Shown here: positions 33,968 to 46,400 of the stretch, in pieces
Position numbering within the stretch: the stretch's first letter is position 1
How the letters are laid out: every line of letters begins with the position of its first letter
Assembly (NCBI GenBank): GCA_918807975.1
Contig: OU964919.1
Location: 41,547,824 to 41,611,823 of the forward strand
DNA from: Aplidium turbinatum
Lineage: Eukaryota; Chordata; Ascidiacea; Aplousobranchia; Polyclinidae
Direction of reading: 5' to 3'
DNA length: 64,000 nucleotides
Program-made: the position numbers and the translations under genes
The notes under the pieces: generated by a model
What the model was told of the DNA's origin: nothing
The model's database searches: none
What the model saw: the letters and a program-made list of their open reading frames with translations, nothing else

Positions 33968-36900
33968 GTGAGAACAGTTTGTTTCCTCGAAACAATGAGT
34001 TAAGCATTATAGGAACTACTCGGCCTACATATCTTCTCATTCACATGCTTCTTCTTCTCTCGTTTGACTTGTAGTAGCTTAGATTGGCAATGCCTCCTCG
34101 TGCAGCCAAGATACGGTAGTTGGGTCCATTCACATGCTATCTATTTTATAGTTGGAAATCGATGCAGATATAATTCTGATGTTGCGTGGTGACGTTCTGG
34201 GCTTACTCCAAGAATATAAAAAGTGGCTAATCGACAGTCATGTTTCAACTTGTATCCCTGCGTGTAAGCAGTAGGCTACTCAGTCTCAGTCAACCTATTG
34301 TATTGACCAGTTCTTACAAATGAGTGAACAGAGAAAAACAGTTGGCACTGTTTTTTAAATCTTTGTTACCACCGTGTTTGGAATCGAAGGCAAGATCTAC
34401 CAAAAAGTAAATAAGGACGAAAGGTGTCCAACCTATCGGCCACTGAATTTGTGGTCTGTTGCACATTGAACTGATCCACACATGAGTAGCCTAACAGTCA
34501 GCGAAGAAATGTTGCCTTTGTTGGACTAAAAATGACACCCGCTGACTGCTATCACTGGTGGTTTCAATTACAATACTTCAACACAAGTAAATTGTGGAAA
34601 ATTGCGTACAACCACAACGGATAAAAAGCTTTTTCCGAAACGTTTTGCCGTGGAGCGTTTCGGCAAATCAAAGTGTTGAAAACATCCTATGACACAATGT
34701 ACCACTGCCTACGAAAACCTTGACCGATTCCAAGCTACACATACCAAAAACTTTGAAAGTGATGCCAAATGTGCTCTTGAAAACTTGAAAAACCATGATT
34801 ATCGTAGAGCCACAACACAAAATCACTAGGCCTGTTCAAAACAAAACTATGTCACTATTGAAATATTTAGTTACTTTGCGCCCTAAATTTTTGTTTGGAG
34901 TTTGTTGTTTTATTTCAAAAGAATAAATTAGTTTAGTTAGTATTTCGGCTTACGCGTGGTCCAAAAAAGTTCCAAATGGTTGATAACAATTTTTAATCCT
35001 GATTTTGTATTGATTCAAATCAAAGTTTTTGTGAAGGATTTCGTTGTGCTTTCAACAGCCTTAAAAACCGTTAGCTTCATCTCTCCATTGTCCTACATCT
35101 ATTCAACGTCTGTGAGCGTTCAATCAATGTAAGAAGGTAGGGTTTTGTTAGCTGAAACAAAGACCATACAAATATTCACCAAACAATGGATGCCAACAAT
35201 GCTTCAACTGCTCGCTCAGCTGGCCGATTTGACCTAACCCTGCCATTATTATCATTATCATCTCACAAGCTTCCTGCATATTATTATGATTGCTTCATGT
35301 AAAATTTCCTCCCTATACACCATAAAAGTTTTTTTGCAGTTCCTTCAAACGGTTTAATTTACATTTTTTCAACGTTAAATAATGAGGATTTTATGTCACA
35401 AAGAGCATATGTCAGAGCTGATGATATTTCATCAACTTCAAAGCAACAAATCTTTCTCGTAAAAAAATAACAAGAAATAAGTTGCAAAATCTTTTGCTAA
35501 TGAACTATTCGTTGCATCAAACCAAAAAAATTGTTAATGTGTAAAATGCGTATTCAAAACAACTTAAAGTACATGCATAATCTTGTCTGAAGGTTATTAT
35601 GAAGTGCTGTAAATGCATCAAGTATTAGTTGAACTCAAAGTTGCATTGATAGCTTGAGAAGTTATTAATTCTCAAGTGACCCCTCGCACGTAGATAGACA
35701 TAGTTAACTGGTCGAATGTTCCCCCTGGTCCTTGATTATTGGTTTGGCTAAGTTAGTCATATTGTTTCTTCTACCGCTGTTATGGCATTTATTACGCCAT
35801 GTGCCATTCAACATGTTTTTATCTTTACAATTATTTTGATAGGCCAGACGTTCAAAGGCTTTTGAACTTTTGATTATTACACTCCTTTCACCAAGCGAAA
35901 AATACAAATAAAAAATTTGCAGGTGTTTGTGGTAACTTTATGAAAAGAATTGAAAAAGTTTTGCAAGAATTTGATTTAAGAATGTGCATCCCTGCTAAAT
36001 TTTACTTTGACACTAAAATCGTAAAGTTTTTATCAACTTGGCTTGGTTTTATGATATTGTTGGCGATTTTTTATGATGACAATCATGTTTTTGCAAAGTG
36101 CAAGCGATTGCAGAAGGTGAACTGCTTATGAACTTCTATATTGCAACTCACACCTGTCTTAATGTGAACAATTTTATAGCTTGGATTTTAAAAGTTAGCC
36201 TAATTGTTTATTTGCTCCCTTTTTGAACTTTTCAAAACAATTGTCGAAACTTTCGATAAAAACATGTTTTCATACGAACTTATCAGTTGGTTTTGAAACA
36301 ACATGTAAGAAAACTCTTTATCGGCAGTAAAATACCTATGAAGGTTTATGATATCATTAGTGATGTTGATGAGTAATTTGTTAAAGAAATCAAAGATTTA
36401 AACTTTGTTTTACAAAAAGTTCCTGATGTTATTTGGTGGCCGGAGCAGGCTACAAGTCATGGCCAGAATGGAAGCACCAATCAGAAGTTTTCACAAATGT
36501 AAAACGTTCCTATTGAAGTGGTTTCAGTTTGGATTAATTTGAAAAACAAAAACGCTGCTGCTGGTGACACATTAGACTTAGTCCAATCAAATAAATGCTC
36601 AGAAATATATTATCATAGCATTGTTAACTGTTCACTAACTTAAAAAAGAATATTGACTGATTGCTAACTTAGTTGTGGACTTGCTGATGTCCCTGCTACT
36701 GTTTCTGATTGGTTCAAGCTTTATTCTTGGTCGAGTTGCGTCAAAAAAACATTCAGGAAGGTTGATTGTGCTTTTTTCACTTCAAGTGGAAAGGAGGGTA
36801 GATTTTAGATCACCATGGCACAGTAACAAATTAGCGATACGTTGCAAATAGTATCAAATTCAAGTGTGGTAAGTAAGACCGTAACAACCTTTAGTGTTGT

Positions 36901-37454
36901 CAAATACAGCTAAATACACAAATATTAGAATACAGATTGAAAACCACGTTAATCGGCAGCTCCCTTCTTCGGCATGCGTCATTCTGTAAAAATTCCCTAA
37001 ACTTTTATTGCTTTACAAAGGCCATTCAAAGTTTTGAACTTTCTGGCTCAAAATGTATGAAAATAGATTGCCAAAGATAGAAATATGTTCCAATGGTCCT
37101 TGTTCATTAGATTGTCACTCAAGCTTAATTGCTTCAATAATGCTCATAAATCTTCTGTATTTTTCAACAAAAACAATGTTTTATGAAAAAATTTCTCATA
37201 ATAAAAAATTCATTGATTTTTGTTATTAAAAGTCAATTGCTTCCAATTGTTAATGTCAAAGCTAGTCAGTGGCATGTTAAAATGAGTTAAAAAGTTGTGA
37301 GCAGATTTGCTGAAAGATGAAGTTGTAAACTATGCATGGTTATTGGTTATTGCAACACCTGGAAGGTAATTTCATTACTGAAATGTTTGATAGTTATGTC
37401 ACACGCAAACATATGTTTCTAGATGATTGTGAATATGTTATCATGTTAAGAAGG

Positions 37455-37560
37455 AGCGATCCCCCTCGCGTCAGCACTACCTGACTACTCACTACGTAGA
37501 ACATCGAGCATCGTGCTAACCATACCGGTGTAGCCTTCACTTTGCATACTAGCCATCAAG
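37455..37560. repeat. Unclassified dispersed repeat, copy 2
   Basis: Partner of 30548-30660: GAGCGATCCCCCTCGCG, GTCAGCACTACCTGACTA, GAGCATCGTGCTAACCATAC. No TIR, tail or duplication seen in either copy. Confidence 0.6.
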
Positions 37561-38406
37561 ACTTTTCTAAAAAACATGTGTTTCTCGGTAGTCGAGTGTG
37601 GCAGAAATTGACAGAATTGACAAATTCGAAAAAGAAGTTATTATGACACAAATAAGTTTGATAGTGAGCATCTTTTAAACTTGCTAGCTAGCAACGTTAG
37701 CATTTCCTCGCGTAGACTTAAATTCAACGAAATGTGTTAGAAATTAAATTCGTTGTTTTGTTCGACTTCAATTAGTGTTTATTTGTAAATGTAGCTAAAG
37801 ATAAAAACGTCAACATTCAAAACAATTTTGTTTGTTTGTTTGCTTATATACCATCTTTTGATTTATTGTAAATCTGAGTTGTTTTTGTTTGACGGAACCG
37901 AAGCTTAAATTTCAAATAATAATAAAACGTTTAAAATACTTTGAATAAAGTAATTGCTAAAGATAGAAGGATTTTCACGAAATATTGGACAATCTAAAGC
38001 ACATTGGAGAAGTGATTGTCATTAAAAGTGCTTACTCGCCATTTCTTATCAAATTCGTATTCGATAAACTTGACATCAATAATGATAGACCATCACAATG
38101 CAGAATATTGTGACTCTGAAAAGTGACCATTGTGATAATAATTTAGCGCTTTTCGGCAGTCATAATTATCACAAGTGCTTGTCAAAGCTCTGTTGGTGTC
38201 AAGCGTCAATTGGTTTTCATCTAACTAAACAGAAGACGCTTTAAATTAGCTACTTTTTGCAGCGAATTTGAGTTAAATGATTTCCCTTTAACTTGAATTA
38301 AGTTGATTTTAGTAACTTACGATTACATGATTTTGGACTTAGGCTAACAATAATTGTTCTAGTGACATTGAAATATGGATATCAAACGTTTTCCGATTGT
38401 TGAAGT

Positions 38407-38566
38407 GTTGTTGCTGGGGAATTATTCCATCCATTAGATGCCGCTGAATGGAGAGCAGTCCTGAAATGCGTTGCTCAAGCGCACATCCCGAGAGTCAAAC
38501 TTGCGCCGCGTGATCTTGAGCCGCGTGATCTTGAGCCGAGCGCGTGACCACTGAGCTAACGGGGCA
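38407..38566 (-). repeat. tRNA-derived SINE, family A, with internal duplication
   Basis: On the - strand the head GCCCCGTTAGCTCAGTGG is followed by a GCTCAAGATCACGCG block present twice in tandem, then B-box-like GTTTGACTCTCGG and the family A body. Truncated before the AACC tail. Confidence 0.8.
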
Positions 38567-41101
38567 GGGCTGTACTAACGGGCTGTAGCTAACGGAGCTG
38601 TACTCTTGCTCACACTTAGTGTGAGCAAGAGTAACAGACACAACTTTTAACAGACACAACTGAAAGACAACAGCTCAAAGTTTAAACTTTCTACTCGTGT
38701 TCAGCTCCAATAAGGCTTGTATTTTTCTAAAGTAAAATTTTATTGGTTTGAGAATAAATCTTGTTTGCAGTTGGACACCATTTTTTATTTATCATTTTCG
38801 AACAAAATGTTTTTGCAAGCACCTTGAAATAATCAAAAGATCACAGGACACGAGCTAAACCGCTGTTTCTAAAATCGAATTTTTCCCAACTTAGCCCTGA
38901 AGTAGTGAAGATACACAGCAAAGAGCTTGATTGAAGCTAAACGACCAATTTGTAAAAACTTCTCGAACATCATTGGCACTTATATCCTGTTATTGCCTGG
39001 ATCGTGGGACATGTATAATCCCAGATTACAACTCTATACAACGGCTTGATATTATGCGATTTGTGATTGTTTATGACAAGTATGTAATCTGATTCGCAGC
39101 CTTGGCGACTGGCGCTGTGACTCTGTGAGTGCGAAGATGTTAGTAAATATTGATGAGAAAACGTTAAAAGATGTAAGAACACTGCGAGCATCAAAAAAAC
39201 GCGTAAACAATCCGTAAAGTCTGTTGACTTGACACCAGTTTTCTGATGTGCATAGTTGTTGGTTTTATCAATTGAATATTTTCACTGCTTGGCGCGCGAC
39301 TTCGAAGACATCGCCTTGTAACTGGCGTCGGGACGCAGTTTTGTTTGTCATTTTGTCAGTCTCTCGTCTGACGTTGGATGGTAGCTCCTTGATCACTGCT
39401 GTAAACAACGAACATTATTCGCTTTGATATTACGCGCTGGACTCCACAAATTTCATTTCGAAAAATTGTTGAAAATCCACATTTTAATTTCATTTTAGTC
39501 CTCATTCCTTTAAATATTAATAGAAACTCGACAAATCTTGTTTCATGCTTTCAAGGGACACGATTAAGTCTAAAGTGAGGGTTTTATGAAATTGAAGATT
39601 AGATTTATGTTCTTTTTTCGTCATAATCAACTCAGCAAAGCCGAAGGTCATCGTTCACGGCCATCATAAGGCACAAGCCTGTGATCGACAAGGTAGTGCA
39701 GTGAAACAGTTAAACAAAACAAGACAATTTAACTAAAGTTCAATCAAACCTCACACTCAAATATTGCAATAAATTTTATCACGTCTTGAACCTGAAATTG
39801 AAATAGTTGACATTGCTGTATAAAATAGACTGAGTCAAAGTTATTATTTCCCATCCGTAGCATAATTCAAAATCATGAATGATTTAAAAAGGCGGAAAGC
39901 ACATGTTTGTAATGTTGCGGTACTTTCATGGGGTCAAGACGAAGACATCATTGCTTGTTAAACATTATTTTTATTGTTTCGTGATTGTTGTGTCAGAGCT
40001 TTATGGTTGAACGATTGTCTGTCATCATCACAAACAGACAGACGGTCGTACAATGTTGTATATTAGAACGCCATTTTGTTTTCTAAACGAAATTAAATTA
40101 TAACTGCCGATTTCTTCATTGCGCGTCTTATGAAAGATAGACCTTCGGCCCCAAAGGCTCCACGAAAAAGATCTACTTAGATATGAAAACTCGTGTTTGA
40201 TAACGTTCTTTACAAATAAATTCATTTTGTAACATTACGTCTATTTCAATTTTGTGAGCATGATAATGACGATGTAAACAACGATGACTAGGAAGTTTTG
40301 CTTTTTTGTTGACAACATGGATCGCGTGTTGTGTTTCCTTACTAAAACTGATAGTTAAAACACTGGCTGTAAAAACGTTTAACTTTTAAAGTTTTATTCT
40401 TGCACTCGGAGGTGTCACATAACCTACTCGTAGACGCCTTGAATCACTGATTCAAGCTTGGTGACTGAAGTTTATGGTTCTTTAAAGTCGTGCTTGTTGA
40501 ACCGTTCTCTCAAGTTACCTATTTCAACCACTAAGTGTCGCTCAACAAAAGCTGTCTTTTGTAGCATTCTACCCATTTCCAGGTTGAACCTTCGTGGGTT
40601 GATGCTGTCAAGCAAATCGTTTAGGGTTCTGCTATCCCGACGGATTTCATCGATTCTAAAAGCATTTTGCAGTATTGTAGTGTTTTAACGTGATTCATGT
40701 TCTAAATTTGACTTATAAGACAATAGAAAAATGTTGAGTTCAGCTTTTTTCCAAACACCAACTTTTATCAGAATTTGTCCAGTGCAGCAGATTTCCAGTT
40801 GACAAAAGGTTTTACATTTGTGACCGTCAAACCAAACATTAGTAGCAAACAGTAGTCCAAACAATGTAACATCAAAAAAGTTGTTGATAAATTGACAGAA
40901 AAAATGCTAATACAATACTTTCACTCCGTGTGCTAATTCAAATTACAAGGTGATATGGGAATTATAAAAGTGTTAGCAATGACCTGCGTGGTGAAAAAGT
41001 GAAAAAAAAGGCCATCATGAAAGACGGTTGACAATTATCTTAGACAAGGTTTTACCTGAATGTCTTAAAATTTTTCAGCATGCGGCTGCTCTACACGGTA
41101 A

Positions 41102-41275
41102 CCAAACAAATCGTAAGTTATTTCTTGGCGACATTTGTAGCTTTTTTGCAATGAATATTATGATTAAAATTCAGCGTGTAGTTGAACTAACCAAACAAAT
41201 CGTAAGTTATTTCTTGGCGACATTTGTAGCTTTTTTGCAATGAATATTATGATTAAAATTCAGCGTGTAGTTGAA
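41102..41275. repeat. 89 bp tandem duplication in Tlx intron 2
   Basis: Two adjacent copies beginning CCAAACAAATCGTAAGTTAT (41102 and 41191) appear identical by eye, so the duplication is recent or an assembly error. No known element. Confidence 0.9.
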
Positions 41276-42930
41276 AAGTTAAAGTAGTTTAAAAAAAGTG
41301 ATCTCGAAATGGCTTGCAAAGGGTGTGCAAGAATTGGATGAGGTATTTCAACCCGTTGGATGGTAGGATTTTCATTCCCTTCGAGCGGAGTTGGAATCAG
41401 ATGACACAATCGATTCCCACATGATAAAATGAGTTTCAACGTGTTTGTATGACAAAATGTTGAGATATAAGCAAATATACATTTGGTATAAATAACTTTC
41501 ACTCAACGTCACTGCTTAGTGGCTTTCTGTTAAGTGCAGCAGATAGTTCATTGTTCTCTGATAAGTGTGGATAGACATGCGCATCTCGATGTTAAAGCAG
41601 AAGTGGTGCAGGTGTGACACCAGAGTGTGTTGTTTTTAGACGAGGGTGGTATTCTTTCAGCGTTTATGATGGAACAATTTGTTTTTATTTGTATTTTTAT
41701 GGTTTTTCTTTGATCTATAAAACCTTTCACCAAATTCGTGGAAACCAAATACATTAACCATCAACAACAAACTGAAGCTTGGAGAGTTGTTTTCTTCTTC
41801 TTGGATTTAACAATTAAGGAAAAAGCTCTTAAGAAGATAAATCTACTTTTAATCAACTTTCATCAACCATATGAACAGAATTAGGCAGTTTAATTTATTA
41901 ATTTCATTGACTTCCTTAGTTTCTTTTTCTTGTTTCAAAGAAGAATAAAAACAAGTTGTTCTTAAAACGAATTAGGCGAATTCAAAGATTTGTTATAATT
42001 ACCGATTGCTTATGGTTGATGAACCGTGAGTTGTGCCAACGCAAAACTCACAATTACTTTTTAGTAATTTGTGGTTTATTTACGTTGATTTAAGATTCTG
42101 CAACGTGAAATTAACGTGTTAAGATTCTCTTAAAATTGGAATGCTTGTGTGGCATTGCCCGGAACTCATTGGGTTTGCTTATGTTTTGCGTGGATTCGTT
42201 GCGAAACATTGTTTCAAATGAAAATTTTATTGATTATGAAAAGCGGTAATTCATCAAGTTTTGAATTCTTATTATCCTGCTCAAAACGTCTAGTTAATTT
42301 TATGTAAAGCAACGTGATAATTTTGTACAAACAGTGTAATTCCTAACAACTGCAATAAATTAAAACTTGTCAACTTTGTTTATCTTCAAATAAGTAAATT
42401 AATTGCTCACCCAATCGCTCAAAAGATAAGAGCTAAATCACCACAGAGGTAGTTTCACAACAATTTCTCAGAATTAACGGTTAAAATGAAATTACCTATT
42501 TGCATGAAATTTTGTAAGAAAAACATTTGATTTGTAAATGTCCAGCTACTTGTTTCGGTTTGTAGCTATGATTGAACTTTTTGAGATCCTGTGTTTGTGA
42601 TGCTGTTTGTGAAAAGCACTTGATTTCTTCAGTAAATTAGAAATCGTCTTTTTAAATTGATTTCATGCACTCTTTACTTTTTAAATATATGTACATTTAT
42701 CGAGTTTGAAATAAAAACTGCAAATCTGTTAAATATTTGCTAATTTTTAAGTTCGATTATTGAATATCTTCAAGCCCTGATACGAATACGAATATGCAGA
42801 TTTTAAACATTTCAAAAAGCGATTTTAGCTAAATCAGCTTTATAATAATAATGGCTGAGAGATACTATTGAATATAATAGTTACTTTGAAGTTTGCTTAA
42901 ATAATTGTGAATACAATTTGGGTAGAGAGG

Positions 42931-42990
42931 TAACTCTTTTAAACCATAACTCTTTTAAACCATAAATCTTTTAAACCATAAACCATAAAC
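42931..42990. repeat. Short tandem repeat, ~17 bp unit
   Basis: AACTCTTTTAAACCATA-type units, three to four imperfect copies, 70-130 bases before the last Tlx exon. Confidence 0.8.
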
Positions 42991-43060
42991 TCTTTTAAAT
43001 TTTTAAGCAATTGTGAATATGTTACGAGAAAAATCTTTACGACGTCACAATGTGTTACAG

Positions 43061-43238
43061 AAGACAAACCACCGAGGAAAGAGAGGCTGAGAGACAGGCT
43101 GCTCAGAGACTGATCAACCAGCTCCAACAGGAAGCGCTAGCACATACTCCAATCCCGGCTCCAGATGCCCTATGCCTAAGGAATGCCTCACTGTTCGCGC
43201 TCCACAGTCTTCAAGCGCGATTACAAAACGCCCAGTAA
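43061..43238 (+). CDS. Tlx: Tlx homeobox transcription factor, exon 3
   Basis: Completes R391 and encodes residues 392-449. [20 protein letters not shown], then LQQEAL and [18 protein letters not shown], follow the C-terminal order of TLX1 ([38 protein letters not shown]). The protein then ends after 10 more residues, earlier than in vertebrates, which have a further tail of about 15-20 residues. The acceptor is GTTACAG. This exon lies in frame with exon 2 (phase 2). Confidence 0.93.
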
Positions 43239-43490
43239 TTTGGTCGCATGATGTCATGTTGTCCTCGGCTATGACGTCAATGTTTACGCAAAGACGCAGC
43301 GACGGAATTCGAGAAATTTGCATCAGAATTTGAGGATTGATTGACCAGTTCAGACAAGAAATTGACATTGTTGGTGTCAACGTGGCTTTTACTGATTCCA
43401 GTCAGCTAGACGATCGGTTTTCCGACTAATTCGCGGTTGAGAACAAACCTTGATTTATGACTTTTTAATGCTTTTTTGGAGGAATTTTGC

Positions 43491-43496
43491 AATAAA
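43491..43496 (+). promoter_or_regulatory. Candidate poly(A) signal of Tlx
   Basis: The first AATAAA downstream of the Tlx stop codon, about 250 bases away. Position only; no transcript evidence. Confidence 0.4.
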
Positions 43497-46400
43497 TTTA
43501 TCATCGATAACGTAAAACCAATATCAAAAGTTGATGTTGTTTTTTGTCATGTTCGTTATTTCGATGAAATCATACCTTGTTTTTCTGATGCTTATGCAGG
43601 GTGCAGGTGTTTGCAATTTATAACAAACCCATCACTTATGTATGTTGAAAATATTGAAGATGTTTTCTGTTGCGAAGACCTGCAAAAGCATAACATAGTT
43701 TCAGTTATAAGTTTGAAAATATTTTGCCATAAAAATGCAAAAAGTGTTTAATTGTGGAGCGCACTAGTGGAGGAAAAGAGAGGTCAAAAATCATAAGATT
43801 GTTTTTAAAAAAAAGACCATTTTTGGCAAAAAAGCTGCTGTTGCTAATGATGACCAAATTTTTCAAATTTGTTTTTTCGATTTTCGTTGCTGTGTTAACT
43901 AAATTGAACTACTTGAAATAATCACTCCTTTGCCAATAACTTATTCCTATCCAATTTCCGGGCTGCAAAAGTTGTGTTTTTATAACTTCATAAGACGACA
44001 AAAAGATGTAAAAAATGCAAGTTTTACTGCTTGGTTGAATTGTTCTTGTTATTTTGAACATTGCAGTTCACAAAATGATCTTTTCATTTCGATTTAACGT
44101 TTGCAGAACAAAATGAAAGGAGTAATTTTTCTAGATTTTCAGATTATGCAAAATCAAACTGTGTTCATGGCAATGACCTTAAAATCACATTCCATAAAAA
44201 GAATCTTTCCCACAAATCTATTCCTTCACAACAAATGCTTCATTTTTGTACAGCAGTTGAAAGTATTTGCAAATTTTCAAAAGAAGATTTTGAAAAAAAA
44301 AAACAACAAAACTGCAATTTTTTTATATAATCAGAAAAATAGAATGGGCGAAAATTAAAATTGTTGAAAATACAACGCTTGTTTAAACAACTGAAAATGT
44401 CATTTTGTCTTTTGTTTTTCTTCACAGAAATCATGGCATGAAATGTGAAACAAATTTAAAGGTTTTTTCTTTTGCATTGCAATTGCAATATTTTTTTGTT
44501 TTATCTTTGAAAAAGAGCAAAACGACGTTTCTAAAAGTTTGCTTTAGCTGCAAATATAGTTAACAATGTTTTGTTTCATTGTTTCGTTTTACGTGACGAT
44601 TTTGTTCCATTGTTTCGTGTTGTTTTTATTCAAATGTTTACAGTGATTTTTATTGTTAAAGATAAAAAATTTATTGTGCAAGAAATCCTTGCAATAAAAG
44701 TCATCGAACTCAAATTAAACTTTTTGATTATTTCTGCCTGTTTCATCTTTTCATGTAACTTTGTGATTCTAACTCAATCCAGAAGAATCATCATCATCAG
44801 TGTTGCCCCCCCAATTTCTGGTGGCTTCGTTTGATATCATTTCAGGCATGCTGAAGCAGTGATGCCAATAACTCTGCTTCTTACACAACGCTTTGATATT
44901 TTCTTCAGGAACATACCAGTTTAGTGTTGTTTAAAATAAGTGATAACAAGTGGCTCGAAAAACTAGAAAGCAGCCATTTTAATATACAAGTGTTCGTGAG
45001 ATTTTCATTATAGAGGTTAGTAAACTTGCCTTTTTAAATTTTTATGATAATTGTCTTTATGGTTTTACCAAACGCCCATTGTCTTGTTCCATTCGTCAAC
45101 TGTGTTGCAACAAAAAACCAGTTTTGTCAGCGATTACACTTTTATGCCAGATTTCGAATAAAATACTGTACCGCAAAATATCTTTTGTCATGGCCTTGCA
45201 ATTGCTCAGCAATAGGTCTATGTAGTGAACATCTATAGCCATTTGTAGCATTTCTGCTTTTCCAACCTCATTTCCATTGGTGTTGATGATATTTTGCTTA
45301 TTTCTTATCGGAGTAGTTTTTGATTTATTCCTAGGTAAATAGGTTCTTTTTCATATTAGTTTAATATAAAAAATAATGTCATCTTTCCATGAACAGGTCT
45401 AAATCTCATTCACAACCTTTTTGTAGTTATTGCGGCTCATGAAAGAGTAATCAAGTCTGTGGACCCTCGAACCTTTCAAGAGTGACATTGTTTGCAAAAT
45501 AATCTTATTGATATTTTCTAGTTGTAAACGTTTTCTCACAAAACTGTTAATGGTTCCCATGTTGAGAATCAATGGTCCAACTACAAAGTCTAAACCAACG
45601 GTGCTCAAAGTGACTTAAAACTTTAAGCAGTCCTGGTCTACACCAAGAATGTAAGCGAAAGTTTCACAACTTTGGAACGACAACCATCAGAGCTCCATGA
45701 TCAGAGTTTGTGAACATTTGGAAAGGGTATTGTTGAGATAGTCAGGATTTGATGACTTATCGGTCCTGCTTCTATGTCAATACGAATCTTGCATTGAGAT
45801 TATTTCGCAGAAAATTAACAGTGAAAATCCAATATTTGGTACCGCTAGTTGGTGGTAAAAATTTAACATCAATGAAAGCAAAGTTAAAGCCACTTTGTTT
45901 GTTTTTGTTTGCAGAAAGAACAATTAAAGCAACCAAGATAAGAAATTTGCAATGTCACAGTTGATGACAGAAAGTTATAATTTTTTTTCGCGCAGTCATA
46001 AATAACAAAGCTACTGCTTTCTATTGAAGTGAGCTGGCTAAAAAGATGCAGCAAAGTAATTACATTTTAGAGAAAAGCATTGCTTGTTGTATCGCTATGT
46101 TTGATGATGCTTCTTTTTTGTTTTCAAGCTTACTCCAGGTAGTTAAAAGGATTTAGATTCAGTAGGCGAGAAGGCAAGAAAGTCAACCTTTCTGTTGGAC
46201 ATTCCATTAAAACTGCTCCGCCAAGAACACAGCCGCATGCTCTTTCGATCCCCGGCCCTTTCGAACGACGAAATAAGTTTTGACAAACGAAAAACGTAAA
46301 GCTTGATTGCAATTTGTAAATTTTAAGGGGCCCTGGGGCTGGGAAACATTACATTGAACAGAAAAGTCGCTGACATCAATCGACGCGATAAAATCATTTC

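Larger units (their letters stand above)
33968..43060 (+). other. Tlx: Tlx intron 2
   Basis: A 9.1 kb phase 2 intron (GTGAGA donor, GTTACAG acceptor). It is relatively free of transposons: a second copy of an unclassified repeat (37455), a SINE (38407-38566), an 89 bp tandem duplication (41102-41275) and short AAACCATAAACTCTTTT tandem repeats (42931-42990). No coding similarity. The long repeat-poor stretch would suit regulatory sequence, but that is inference. Confidence 0.75.
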
